The translations under genes were made by a program, and so were the position numbers. Under the pieces are notes generated by a model that did no database searches, had not been told where the DNA came from, and saw only the letters and a list, made by a program, of their open reading frames with translations. A stretch of DNA of 64,000 bases, taken from positions 248,001 through 312,000 of the forward strand of contig MKTZ01000009.1 in assembly GCA_001898505.1 (NCBI GenBank), given 5' to 3'. This stretch comes from Sphingobacteriales bacterium 50-39 (GTDB taxonomy: Bacteria; Bacteroidota; Bacteroidia; Chitinophagales; Chitinophagaceae). This document shows, piece by piece, positions 17,451 to 26,143 of the stretch (its first letter is position 1; the number at the start of each line of letters is the position of its first letter).

Positions 17451-18419
17451 TCAAGCCCTTTTACGAAAGTCCCCAGGTGTTACCCCATACATTTTTTTAA
17501 AAGCCTTTATAAAGCTATTGACACTGCGATAGCCTGTGAGGGAAGCTATTTCCTTTATGCTGCGGCCGGATTCGCCAAGCAGCTGGCGAGCCTCCTGCAT
17601 ACGCTCGCTGCGAAGGTATTCATAGACACCGTTACCGAACAGCTCACGGAAGCCGTTCTTTAGCTTGAACTCATTCATCCCCACCTTTTGAGCTATTTCC
17701 CGGATAACGAAATGGTAGCGTATGTTCTTCCTGATCATGTCTCTGGCAGCCTGTATGCTGTCCATTTCATAATGAGTATAGTTGCTGGCCGGCTGCTGCT
17801 GGACTGCCTGGTACAAGAGATGGAAAAGGAGGGTGTTGACCAGAAGGGTAAAATACTTTCTTGATGAGCCGTCTTCCAGGGATATATGCACTATCCTATA
17901 TACAATATCCTGGATCTCCTTTGTGATCCATTCATTACGGGGCAGCAGGAGGGCTGGTTCGCCGGCCTCGACCTTCTCCAGGAACGAAGACAGCTGAGGA
18001 AAGTAGGGCGCCCATTCATCCAGTACGGTCTTATCGTACTCTATAGCAAGGGTAATGTATTCAAGAACTCCATCATGATGGCTGACAACGTCGATAGTGG
18101 GAGAATAGATGAGGTTGAATTGCCCCTCTTTGATCAACATTTTTCCCAGTCCGGCTACTTCAAGGTTTCCGTCATGCTGCAGGGCTAGATAGGCGCTGAA
18201 GAAGGGAGCGTCATCCTTTGTGCGTAAGGTGACTTTTTTGTCTACGAGATTGACAGAGTAAAATACTTTTGATGCGTCGGCAGGAAGTTCCTGGACGAGC
18301 AATTTCAGGTGGTTGTTAGCGATAGCAGATGCATCGCTGCCCGGTATCTTGTACCGGGTCAGCTCGGCGGGAATGTCCCGGGATAACCTGTATTCCTGTT
18401 GGTTGAATGAGAAGACCAT
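17451..18419 (-). CDS. AraC-family transcriptional regulator
   Basis: A 322-residue DNA-binding regulator. The C-terminal ~100 residues form the double helix-turn-helix domain: IREIAQKVGMNEFKLKNGF, then IKEIASLTGYRSVNSFIKAF followed by FKKMYGVTPGDFRKR. The N-terminal ~200 residues are an unrecognised sensing region without cysteines or other clear ligand motifs. It converges on the orphan FecR gene with a 21-nt gap. Confidence 0.88.
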   Translation of the reverse strand: MVFSFNQQEYRLSRDIPAELTRYKIPGSDASAIANNHLKLLVQELPADASKVFYSVNLVDKKVTLRTKDDAPFFSAYLALQHDGNLEVAGLGKMLIKEGQFNLIYSPTIDVVSHHDGVLEYITLAIEYDKTVLDEWAPYFPQLSSFLEKVEAGEPALLLPRNEWITKEIQDIVYRIVHISLEDGSSRKYFTLLVNTLLFHLLYQAVQQQPASNYTHYEMDSIQAARDMIRKNIRYHFVIREIAQKVGMNEFKLKNGFRELFGNGVYEYLRSERMQEARQLLGESGRSIKEIASLTGYRSVNSFIKAFKKMYGVTPGDFRKRA

Positions 18420-18480
18420 TAGCCTTAGGATAAGGGTGTGTTATACAATAATTTTAGCCGGACATGCCAAGCCTTCCATG

Positions 18481-18711
18481 TCAGTCCGATAAAAAGCTGA
18501 TTAGAAATCTACCTTCTTGTTTGTAGTAATAACTCTTTCGTTGTCGGGAGTAGAGGACAGGGGCCCCAAAATCCTTCATGAGCCGAATATATTCATATGT
18601 ACTTCTCTCGGAAATGCCGATCTTGTCGGCGAGCTCCGACGGCGTACCCGTCCCTTTGATTCGGATGAGTCTATCTATATGACTCAACCGTTGAAAGATC
18701 TCTTTCTGCAT
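18481..18711 (-). CDS. Small HTH DNA-binding protein
   Basis: A 76-residue protein with an HTH_11/DeoR-like winged helix at about 8-60: LSHIDRLIRIKGTGTPSELA then KIGISERSTYEYIRLM. No effector domain follows. It is transcribed upstream of the AraC gene on the same strand (61 nt gap), which suggests a small regulatory unit. Such stand-alone HTH proteins are common in Chitinophagaceae, with unknown targets. Confidence 0.65.
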   Translation of the reverse strand: MQKEIFQRLSHIDRLIRIKGTGTPSELADKIGISERSTYEYIRLMKDFGAPVLYSRQRKSYYYKQEGRFLISFLSD

Positions 18712-18963
18712 AAGAATAAGGTTTAATTCGAGATCCGAAAAATTGTTTTTGTCTTAAACAAATATCGTATAGGATTTACAATCTTGCCTATTTCGAGTGT
18801 AACTTTATACTATCCAATCGGGAATATTTTGCTAAAATAACGCCTTCTTTCTGTCTTGTATATGCGAAAAAGGACTTTTTTTAACACACCACTGCCACCA
18901 AGGCCAGCAGCCCAATAAATGGGGAATTTTACGAAAGGTAATGCTATAGCAAGAAATTATATA

Positions 18964-18971
18964 TATGTTTG
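18964..18971 (+). promoter_or_regulatory. Candidate -7 promoter element TATGTTTG
   Basis: An exact match to the Bacteroidota -7 consensus TAnnTTTG, 36 nt before the LolA-like start codon. No TTTG was found at the expected -33 distance, so this is a partial match. The rest of 18712-19006 holds no gene that I can see. Confidence 0.45.
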
Positions 18972-19006
18972 TCTGGTATTAAATATATTTTTTAAAAAAG
19001 CACTAA

Positions 19007-19720
19007 ATGAAAACACTGATTAAAGGGGCTCTGTTCCTATCGGCAGCCCTTGGCGTAGCGACTGTAAAGGCTCAATCGGTAGATGATATCGTTAATAAGC
19101 ACCTCGACGCACTGGGAGGAAAGACTGTGATCAACGCGGTCAGGAGCGTATATGTGGAAAGCACGGTAGACCTTATGGGGAACGAAGCCCCTTCTATTAC
19201 TTATATCCTCAATGGCAAGGGTTATAGGAACGAGCTCGACTTCAACGGTTCTAAGATCATCCAATGTGTCACGGACAAGGGTGGTTGGGGCATTAACCCT
19301 TTGATGGGTCAAACGGCGGCGACGGATATTCCTGGCGATCAATTAAAGAGCTCACAGCTAAATCTAAACCTGGGCGGCCCCCTGATGGATTATACATCCA
19401 AAGGTTTTAAGGTAACATTCGAGGGTAAAGATAGCGCCGACTATAAAGTAAAGCTCACTACCAAAGATGGTGTTGAGATCGTTTATTATATCAACAATAA
19501 GACCTACTTCATTGACAAAGCTGTGAACAGGATCAGTATAAATGGTCAAGATATAGAAACCACGGCAATATTCAGTGACTATAAAAAGACGGATGTAGGA
19601 TTGGTAATGCCTTATTCCCAACAGATAGTACTGCCTCAAATAACTTTGAACATCACCAACAAAAAGATTGAGGTGAACAAGGACATCGATCCTGTGATCT
19701 TCGAGAAGCCCAAAAGCTAA
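19007..19720 (+). CDS. LolA-like secreted/periplasmic protein (paralogue)
   Basis: A 237-residue protein with a signal peptide ending near ATVKAQ, then SVDDIVNKHLDALGGKTVINAVRS, the same opening as the protein at 2326. The middle (LGGPLMDYTSKGFKVTFEGKD) also aligns with that paralogue (SGPFVDYAAKGNKVELQGAD). The likely fold is LolA/LolB; the location is periplasm or outside. Function is unknown in detail. It ends at a strong two-way terminator. Confidence 0.75.
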   Translation: MKTLIKGALFLSAALGVATVKAQSVDDIVNKHLDALGGKTVINAVRSVYVESTVDLMGNEAPSITYILNGKGYRNELDFNGSKIIQCVTDKGGWGINPLMGQTAATDIPGDQLKSSQLNLNLGGPLMDYTSKGFKVTFEGKDSADYKVKLTTKDGVEIVYYINNKTYFIDKAVNRISINGQDIETTAIFSDYKKTDVGLVMPYSQQIVLPQITLNITNKKIEVNKDIDPVIFEKPKS

Positions 19721-19724
19721 TTTT

Positions 19725-19754
19725 AAAAAGGTGCGGTTCACTCCGCACCTTTTT
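19725..19754. terminator. Bidirectional intrinsic terminator
   Basis: A perfect 12-bp stem (19725-19736 with 19743-19754) has A-rich and T-rich outer flanks, so it can end transcription from both convergent genes. Its right edge touches the stop codon of the glycosyltransferase gene. Confidence 0.9.
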
Positions 19755-20688
19755 ATTTCAACCGATAGTTCCTAAAACTAAAGATCTGCCTCCCACCCAG
19801 TAAATGCTGCTCTATAAAGGTGAGGATGCGATATTTCATTCTTTCATGTTTGGGCCGGTTGGCCAGTTTGCGACCATAGTTCAGTTGATCTGCCCAATTG
19901 AAGAGACGCATACGTTCCCACATGACGGCCGGGTGGGTGTCTTTAAATACCGTCAAAAGGCTTAGATCCCCATAGTCGAACTTTGGTTTCTCCAGGCTGA
20001 ACCTGGCATCCGCCTGCTGCTGCCCCTGGTGAATGACTTCCATAGCCTTTCGCTTGTTCTGCATATAATGGGGCGGTCTCACCCATCCGTAGTGATAGAT
20101 ATAGGCATCTACTCGTGCTACCTTCAACTTATAGGTCCCTTCCTTTTTCCGGTATTGGATGCCATCAAAATCGGGTATTCGCCGGAAAGACTGGGCCGAC
20201 TCCCACGAATGAATATCCGGGTGATTACGGATGATGCGTATCTCGTTGGCATACCAGGCATGGGAAGTTATATAATGGTCATAGTCCCCCCAGAAATGCC
20301 TGTATTTAAATAATAGCCCTTCAATGGATTTGTCATGCAGGAGTTCTTCACAGCGCTGGCGGATCCCGGGGAGGTCGCCCTCATGTACCACCTCATCGCT
20401 CTGCACATAAAAGAGCCAGTCCCCTTTACAGGCCGCCTTGGCAATATCCGTCTGGTGAGCATGCTCCATACCACGGGGATATTTTTCCAGATCCCATACG
20501 GTGTGAATGATACGTATCTTGTCGGAACCGATGCTCTCTATCTCTTCGAGGGTTCGGTCGTCAGGATCACCGGCGCCCAACGCCACTACAAATTCATCTA
20601 CAATGGGAAGAATGGAGGATATAGCCTGTTTGATGGGGTAATAGTATTTAGCGCCGTTACGCACCATGGTGAAACCGCTGATAGTCAT
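19753..20688 (-). CDS. Glycosyltransferase family 2-like protein
   Basis: A 311-residue soluble protein with a GT-A style start (ISGFTMVRNGAKYYYPIKQA) and VDEFVVALGAGDPDDRT. The motif WLFYVQSDEVV near 91-101 stands where GT2 enzymes carry the metal-binding DxD. The C-terminal half has no membrane segment. It probably moves a sugar onto a glycan or lipid carrier; donor and acceptor are unknown. There are no other glycan genes nearby. Confidence 0.75.
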   Translation of the reverse strand: MTISGFTMVRNGAKYYYPIKQAISSILPIVDEFVVALGAGDPDDRTLEEIESIGSDKIRIIHTVWDLEKYPRGMEHAHQTDIAKAACKGDWLFYVQSDEVVHEGDLPGIRQRCEELLHDKSIEGLLFKYRHFWGDYDHYITSHAWYANEIRIIRNHPDIHSWESAQSFRRIPDFDGIQYRKKEGTYKLKVARVDAYIYHYGWVRPPHYMQNKRKAMEVIHQGQQQADARFSLEKPKFDYGDLSLLTVFKDTHPAVMWERMRLFNWADQLNYGRKLANRPKHERMKYRILTFIEQHLLGGRQIFSFRNYRLK

Positions 20689-20944
20689 AGCCAGGAGTTT
20701 ATGTGATACAATCGATGTATCTCCGGCTGTACGTACAAATGTTATGCACAGGTTGTTATTAGGGTATTAATACAGGATTAAAGCAGGCGAATTGTTAAAA
20801 GTTACCGGTAAACGCATCGTAAAAGACAGCTTGCTGATATTACTGAGATTTTTTCATGGGTGAATGGGTAGAATTCCTATGTGAATAAGGCAGCTTTGGT
20901 ATTATTTTAGTAATTGTAAAGGGTCCTTGTTTAAATCCGTAGCT

Positions 20945-21034
20945 ATGAAGAAGACCATTATCTACAACTTACTGCTTATCCTGGCGTATTACCTGTTTTT
21001 GCAATTGCTGGTGGCTGCTTTTATAAGAGGGTGA
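20945..21034 (+). CDS. Possible small single-pass membrane peptide
   Basis: A 29-codon ORF starts MKKTIIYNLLLILAYYL and is almost entirely one hydrophobic helix after two lysines. Its end overlaps the last 14 nt of the MOSC gene on the other strand. No ribosome-binding site stands out. It is reported because the composition is that of a genuine small membrane protein, but chance cannot be excluded. The rest of 20689-20944 shows no gene. Confidence 0.3.
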   Translation: MKKTIIYNLLLILAYYLFLQLLVAAFIRG

Positions 21035-21824
21035 TCGCATCTCCTATGGAGATGGTGCATGTATTGGATGTACTGTCGAAAAGCAGGTTTTGGCCAAATA
21101 AGACCTTCTTATCCTTCAGTCTGTATTGGCTAAGCGTTCGTAGGGGCTCTTTGCCCTTCTCCCCCGTGGATGTGTCGACGGTAGTCATGACACATCTGGC
21201 GCAGAGCTTTACTCCATAAAAGGTGGTGTCCGCGATCCTGAATGCCTTCATTTCATCTTCCTGGTAAGGGGCGCCGCCCGTAAATACGATATTGGGCCGA
21301 AAACGTTCCATTGGCATGGGCATGGACATTCGGCTGTTGAGATCATCCAGGGACGCTTGCCCGATCAATAACAAGGGGAAGCCATCGGAAAAGCTGGTGA
21401 TCTCGTCACGATGAGCATAGTCGGGGTCGACCTTCCGCTGTGTACTTTCCGGCATATAAACCAGCCGGCAGGAAATCCCCAACGCATGGGAAAACCATAT
21501 ATCCGCCTCTTCATGGACGTATTGGGCCTCACAGACATCTTCCCATACTTTAACGGTACAACGGTCACCCACAGGTAGAGAAGGCACATGGTAGGTACCG
21601 GAGTCGTTAAATATATGGCGGACAAAGAGGCCATCCTTTGATAGTTCGGTCCTGATCAATGCCATTTGGGGGAATTCCCTTGCGGTGAGAAAGTTATTGT
21701 CCCTGTCAACCAGCATCCAGCAGCGATCATAGGCAAATCCCCTGTCTGTTAGCGTGGCTGTCCTCAACGGAATGCCGCCTAATGATTTAATGGGATAGAT
21801 ATATAGAGCGCTGACCTTGAGCAT
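21021..21824 (-). CDS. MOSC domain protein (mARC-like)
   Basis: A 267-residue protein with the MOSC N-terminal beta-barrel (YIYPIKSLGGIPLRTA, DRCWMLVD) and a C-terminal MOSC domain containing RFRPNIVF and a cysteine in LCARCVMTTVD, where family members bind the molybdenum cofactor. Relatives reduce N-hydroxylated compounds or handle Mo-cofactor sulfur. The substrate here is unknown. It ends a two-gene minus-strand unit with trmD, 9 nt apart. Confidence 0.85.
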   Translation of the reverse strand: MLKVSALYIYPIKSLGGIPLRTATLTDRGFAYDRCWMLVDRDNNFLTAREFPQMALIRTELSKDGLFVRHIFNDSGTYHVPSLPVGDRCTVKVWEDVCEAQYVHEEADIWFSHALGISCRLVYMPESTQRKVDPDYAHRDEITSFSDGFPLLLIGQASLDDLNSRMSMPMPMERFRPNIVFTGGAPYQEDEMKAFRIADTTFYGVKLCARCVMTTVDTSTGEKGKEPLRTLSQYRLKDKKVLFGQNLLFDSTSNTCTISIGDAITLL

Positions 21825-21833
21825 GACAAAATT

Positions 21834-22511
21834 TTATGGTTGGAGGAGATCCGGCCTTCTCTCCTGTGTTCGCTGCACGGACTGCTCGTGACGCCAGTCA
21901 TCGATCTTTTTAGGATCGCCGCTGAGAAGGATCTCAGGCACTTTAGCGCCTCTGAAGTCCGCCGGACGGGTATATACTGGGGGAGCAAGGAGATCGTCCT
22001 GGAACGAGTCGAAAAGGGCGGAGGTTTCATCATTGAGCACGCCGGGTATCAACCGCCCAATACTGTCCACCAGCACGGCGGCTGCCAGTTCCCCACCGCT
22101 GAGGACATAATCTCCGATGGAGATCTCTTTTGTGACGTACTGATCCCGGATGCGCTGGTCGATGCCTTTGTAATGCCCGCAGATGATCAACAGATTCTCT
22201 TTTAAGGACAGCTGATTGGATATACGCTGGTTGAGCCGTGCCCCGTCAGGGGTCATATAGATGACCTCGTCATAAGGAGCCTCCTTGGACAGCGCCTCGA
22301 TGGCATTGGCCAGCGGCTCGGGCATCATGACCATGCCAGCCCCTCCACCATATTGATAATCATCCACTTGCCCATATTCATTTACCGCCCACTGCCGGAG
22401 ATGATGTACCCGTACTTCCAGCAAACCTTTATCCTTTGCTCTCTTAAGAATAGAGTGTTGAAAGGGACTTTCCAGAAGTTCAGGCAGCACGGTGAGAATG
22501 TCGATCTTCAT
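21834..22511 (-). CDS. trmD: tRNA (guanine-N1)-methyltransferase
   Basis: Methylates G37 of tRNAs that read CNN codons, using S-adenosylmethionine, and so prevents +1 frameshifting. The 225-residue length is normal. The start MKIDILTVLPELLESPF, the GGGAGMVM motif and the trefoil-knot SAM-binding part (LLIICGHYKGIDQRI, ISIGDYVLSGGE) are all present. It is not next to rpsP, rimM or rplS here, unlike the proteobacterial operon; rpsP lies 41 kb away. Confidence 0.96.
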   Translation of the reverse strand: MKIDILTVLPELLESPFQHSILKRAKDKGLLEVRVHHLRQWAVNEYGQVDDYQYGGGAGMVMMPEPLANAIEALSKEAPYDEVIYMTPDGARLNQRISNQLSLKENLLIICGHYKGIDQRIRDQYVTKEISIGDYVLSGGELAAAVLVDSIGRLIPGVLNDETSALFDSFQDDLLAPPVYTRPADFRGAKVPEILLSGDPKKIDDWRHEQSVQRTQERRPDLLQP

Positions 22512-22816
22512 TCGGCGAAATTAAAAAAGTTTAACTCGGAAAATTTTAACATCGGGAATATTTTGTACATTCGTCATGTCCTTTGCTACAAGTTATTTTT
22601 TAAGGCGCGTTGCGCATTTTCGTCAGAACTGCTATCAGAACCATTTAGTGTCCACAGCGCTGTGTCCTGCTATTTCCAATTATTTTATTGTTATTGACTA
22701 GACCTGGCCAATATAGGTAGGTATGTCCCTGATTTTTTTAAAAAACTCCCGATTGGAACCCTACTTTTCGGATACAAGGCTGTTTGCATAGGTACCATAT
22801 TTAAAACCAACCTATT
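22512..22816. other. Intergenic region without a visible gene
   Basis: About 300 nt between divergent genes. An inverted-type sequence GGCGCGTTGCGC lies near 22604 and TTTTTTTAAAAAA near 22735, but neither forms a convincing terminator or RNA. It should hold promoters for trmD and for the small gene at 22817. Confidence 0.4.
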
Positions 22817-23119
22817 ATGAGCAGCGACCCCGAAAAGAGCGACCCCGAAAAGGAAATGCGGAAGGAACTCATTGAAGATTATTTTCTTGAGATTTCTGAC
22901 CCTATTGGTAGCGAATGTCTTCGCACCGAAATAGATTACAGCGACAGCGAGCTGTATTCTGCCAAAGTAGAAATGGATCTCTCCTGCCTGAGTACCGAAC
23001 AGGAATGGGACCATCTATTCATGGGTTTAAGGAGTATTATTCGCAGGATCGTCATTTTAGAATACTCACCGGATATCAAGATCTCTGTACAGATGACCGG
23101 ACTTCATCGAAACAAGTAG
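22817..23119 (+). CDS. Small hypothetical protein
   Basis: A 100-residue acidic soluble protein, not recognised. It begins with a short internal repeat (SDPEKSDPEK), has no signal peptide or cysteine cluster beyond two cysteines, and ends in an alternating beta pattern (IVILEYSPDIKISVQMTG). It converges on the S4 gene with a 2-nt gap and no obvious terminator. Confidence 0.45.
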   Translation: MSSDPEKSDPEKEMRKELIEDYFLEISDPIGSECLRTEIDYSDSELYSAKVEMDLSCLSTEQEWDHLFMGLRSIIRRIVILEYSPDIKISVQMTGLHRNK

Positions 23120-23121
23120 TT

Positions 23122-23511
23122 CTAACCTTCCTCCAAAAAATCATCCAGTTCCCTCCGCTGCTTCTTGGTAGGGCGTCCGATCTTGCTTTGCCGTTTGCCG
23201 GTGCTAAAGGAGGCGGCCTGGAATTGCAGACGTTCGATCTCTTCCGCCGGCGTGATATCTATATAGTAATTGATGGCCAGGGCATATTGCACGCGGTGAT
23301 CCAGCAGCTCTGCGACCTTGATACGCCAGCGTTTATTCTCTGTTTTTACTTCGTATTCATCTCCCACACTAACGGTCTTGGAAGCTTTGGCGGCATCGCC
23401 GTTGTATTTGACCTTACCTTTTCCACAAGCTTCTGTGGCCTCACTGCGGGTCTTGAACAGGCGGATGGACCAGAGATATTTATCCAGGCGAAGTTTTTCT
23501 TTTTCGGGCAT
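23122..23511 (-). CDS. S4 RNA-binding domain protein (HslR-like)
   Basis: A 129-residue protein with the S4 fold at about 5-60: LRLDKYLWSIRLFKTRSEA then GKVKYNGDAAKASKTVSVGD. The basic C-terminus (GKRQSKIGRPTKKQRRELD) is typical of the HslR/Hsp15 group, which binds stalled 50S subunits carrying nascent chains. Function is by family only. Confidence 0.85.
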   Translation of the reverse strand: MPEKEKLRLDKYLWSIRLFKTRSEATEACGKGKVKYNGDAAKASKTVSVGDEYEVKTENKRWRIKVAELLDHRVQYALAINYYIDITPAEEIERLQFQAASFSTGKRQSKIGRPTKKQRRELDDFLEEG

Positions 23512-23725
23512 GCGTCAGGACGGGCGTTAAATTACCCGGGGGACAAATTTATGAAGAAAATTTCCCTATTGCTTCGCTGATGGAACTCTGACCCCGGACG
23601 AACACTTTTTTTCCAAAAGCGGACAGTTACTATTGGAAGAAATGGTGTACTATACTGATTTACAGAATTCTACAAAATTGGCATGCCTGTGGCAGCATTT
23701 TGGTCTATCCCCAAAATCTACTGCC

Positions 23726-26128
23726 ATGTTTAAGATCTATTTACGCACGGGTATACGAAATCTGTTCCGCCACAGGAGCTTTTCCCTTATCAACCTCGTC
23801 GGTTTGGCACTGGGGCTGTCAGCCATCATGGTGCTGACCGTCATGCTGTACCAATACCTGACGACAAACGGCCAGTTCCAGCATAAGGATCGCATGTATT
23901 ACGTGAAAGGCAATGCGGATGGCAATGATTACAGACAAACACCGTATCCTTTCCTGTACGAAGTGTTGAAGACCTGTCCGGATATGGAAGCCGGCACGCA
24001 TGTACAGAGTTGGAGCTGGCCCTGGTTAAAGGTGGGGGATAAGGAATTCCAGGACCAGACCCGGTTTGTCGACACGGGCTTTTTTCATGTCTTTTCGTTC
24101 CCGCTGGAGTACGGCGATCCAACCACAGCATTACGGGATAAATACAGCGTAGTCCTCAGCCATGAAATGGCTGAGCGGCTTTTTGGCAGGACCGACCCAC
24201 TGGGTAAGACCCTGACCATGGATGACAGCGTTCCGTTGAAAGTAACGGGGGTGTTGCAAACCATCCCTTCCAATACAACCCTCCGGGCAGAGGTGCTTCT
24301 CTCCACAGAACTGTTGAAGGACCAGCCCGGATTTTTATCCGGCGCTGATTGGTATAATACTTTTGCGGAAAATTACTTCATACTGAGGCCGGGGGCCGAC
24401 ACGGCAAAGCTGAATGCCCAGCTGCGACAGATAGCCCTGACCCATTTTCACCCGGAGATAAAAAAGGTCAGACCGAGACTGGTGCCGTATACCAGATTCG
24501 TACAGGAGGAGTCGGGCAATATCGTACAGGTGATGATCAAGGGAGAGATAGGGACCATCTTTTTTATATTGCTCATCATCATTGCAAATCTTATCAACCT
24601 GAATGCAGCTACATTATTTAGCAGATACAGGGAGGTGGCGGTAAAAAAAATGATGGGGGGAGGCAAGCGGCACATCGTTATCCAATTCTGTATAGAGAAT
24701 GCCATCCTTGTCGGCGCCAGCCTTGCGTTGGCCTTCCTGCTCTTTAGCAGCGTGCTGATGCCCTTTATGAACGACATCCTTAAGGAAAGATTTGGCAGCA
24801 TCACTTTGCATATGCGACGGGACTATCCAGTAGCGTTGCTCTTTGTCCTGGCAGGATTGATCATTGTCGTCATCGCAGGCAGTTATCCCGCCTGGCATCT
24901 GGGCAAGCTCAAAGCCGTCGATGTCATAAAGGGCCGATTGACGGGAGCGGGACGCAGCGACAAACCCTATACAAGAAATATCTTTATCACGCTGCAGTTT
25001 GTACTGGCCATCACCTTTATCGGCATCACGATCATCCTGCACAGCCAGATACAGCATATGAAGGGGGCAGCGCTGGGTTTTCAGAAGGACGATGTGCTGG
25101 TAGGTAATTTAAAGCTGTCTTACAAGGATGATAAGGCAGCGGCGGCCCGGTTTGATGCATTGCTGAACCAGCTGCACAGCAATCCCGCCGTACAGAGTAT
25201 TTCCACCAGCGAAGTCATCCCCACCGGCTATGACGACAACTACAATCAGTATGCAGACCCTATCACGGGTAAACAGCTATCTTTCAGACATGCGTATACC
25301 GATGCCGGATTGCTGTCGACGTACGACATACCTATCCTGAGGGGCCGCAATTTTATAAATGGCACCACCGCCACCGACAGCCTGTATATGCGTGATATCA
25401 TCATCAACCGCAAGGCCGTAGGGCTGTTGGGCTGGACCCTTGACAAGGCCGTGGGTCGTCAGCTGCGGGCCGGGGGAGGCGATCCTACCTTGTATAAAGT
25501 GGTAGGGGTGATGGAAGATTTTCATTACCAGGAGCTGACCCGGGATGTGGAACCATTGATGCATCACTATGCGGGTCATACGCAGATGGGCTTTACCTAT
25601 CTCAGCGTTCGCACCACCCCCGGAGGTGAAAAGCGTGTGCAACAGCAACTGGAAGCAGCGTTCAAAGAGATACCAGCCAGACGCAATTTGCAATTAGAAT
25701 ATATGAGCGACCGGGTGGATCATCAATATGCGCTGCTGGAAGGTATCCTGAAGGCCACCAACTATGTGGCCCTGCTGACCATCTTTATAGCCACCATGGG
25801 TCTCTTTGGGCTGATCGCCTTGTTCACCCGTCAGCGGGTGAAGGAAATAGGCATTCGTAAAGTATTGGGGGCAAGCCCTGCCAACATCGTGCGGCTGTTG
25901 TCCCGCAATTTCATCATTCTCGTAGGTCTTGCGTTGCTGATAGCTTCTCCCCTGGCCGGGATGGTGATGCACAAATGGCTGGAGGATTTTGCCTACCGGG
26001 TGAGTATCGAGTGGTGGATGCTGGCGGGGGCGGGGTTGATCGCGCTGGTCATTGCATTGGCCACCGTGGCATTCCATGCCGTGCGGGCGGCGCTGACCAA
26101 TCCCGTAGAGAGCTTGCGCTCAGAATAG
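23726..26128 (+). CDS. ABC transporter permease, FtsX/MacB type
   Basis: The start at 23726 gives MFKIYLRTGIRNLFRHRSFS, the standard opening of Bacteroidota permeases of this type; earlier TTG (23633) and ATG (23642) codons add unrelated residues. The ~800-residue protein has a first membrane helix near 22-42, a MacB periplasmic domain, three membrane helices of a first FtsX domain near 285-400, a second periplasmic domain and a second FtsX domain near 680-790 (FTRQRVKEIGIRKVLGAS). It needs a separate ATPase, which is not in the window. The likely role is envelope lipoprotein or peptide export. Confidence 0.88.
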   Translation: MFKIYLRTGIRNLFRHRSFSLINLVGLALGLSAIMVLTVMLYQYLTTNGQFQHKDRMYYVKGNADGNDYRQTPYPFLYEVLKTCPDMEAGTHVQSWSWPWLKVGDKEFQDQTRFVDTGFFHVFSFPLEYGDPTTALRDKYSVVLSHEMAERLFGRTDPLGKTLTMDDSVPLKVTGVLQTIPSNTTLRAEVLLSTELLKDQPGFLSGADWYNTFAENYFILRPGADTAKLNAQLRQIALTHFHPEIKKVRPRLVPYTRFVQEESGNIVQVMIKGEIGTIFFILLIIIANLINLNAATLFSRYREVAVKKMMGGGKRHIVIQFCIENAILVGASLALAFLLFSSVLMPFMNDILKERFGSITLHMRRDYPVALLFVLAGLIIVVIAGSYPAWHLGKLKAVDVIKGRLTGAGRSDKPYTRNIFITLQFVLAITFIGITIILHSQIQHMKGAALGFQKDDVLVGNLKLSYKDDKAAAARFDALLNQLHSNPAVQSISTSEVIPTGYDDNYNQYADPITGKQLSFRHAYTDAGLLSTYDIPILRGRNFINGTTATDSLYMRDIIINRKAVGLLGWTLDKAVGRQLRAGGGDPTLYKVVGVMEDFHYQELTRDVEPLMHHYAGHTQMGFTYLSVRTTPGGEKRVQQQLEAAFKEIPARRNLQLEYMSDRVDHQYALLEGILKATNYVALLTIFIATMGLFGLIALFTRQRVKEIGIRKVLGASPANIVRLLSRNFIILVGLALLIASPLAGMVMHKWLEDFAYRVSIEWWMLAGAGLIALVIALATVAFHAVRAALTNPVESLRSE

Positions 26129-26143
26129 CATATCTTTATTTGC

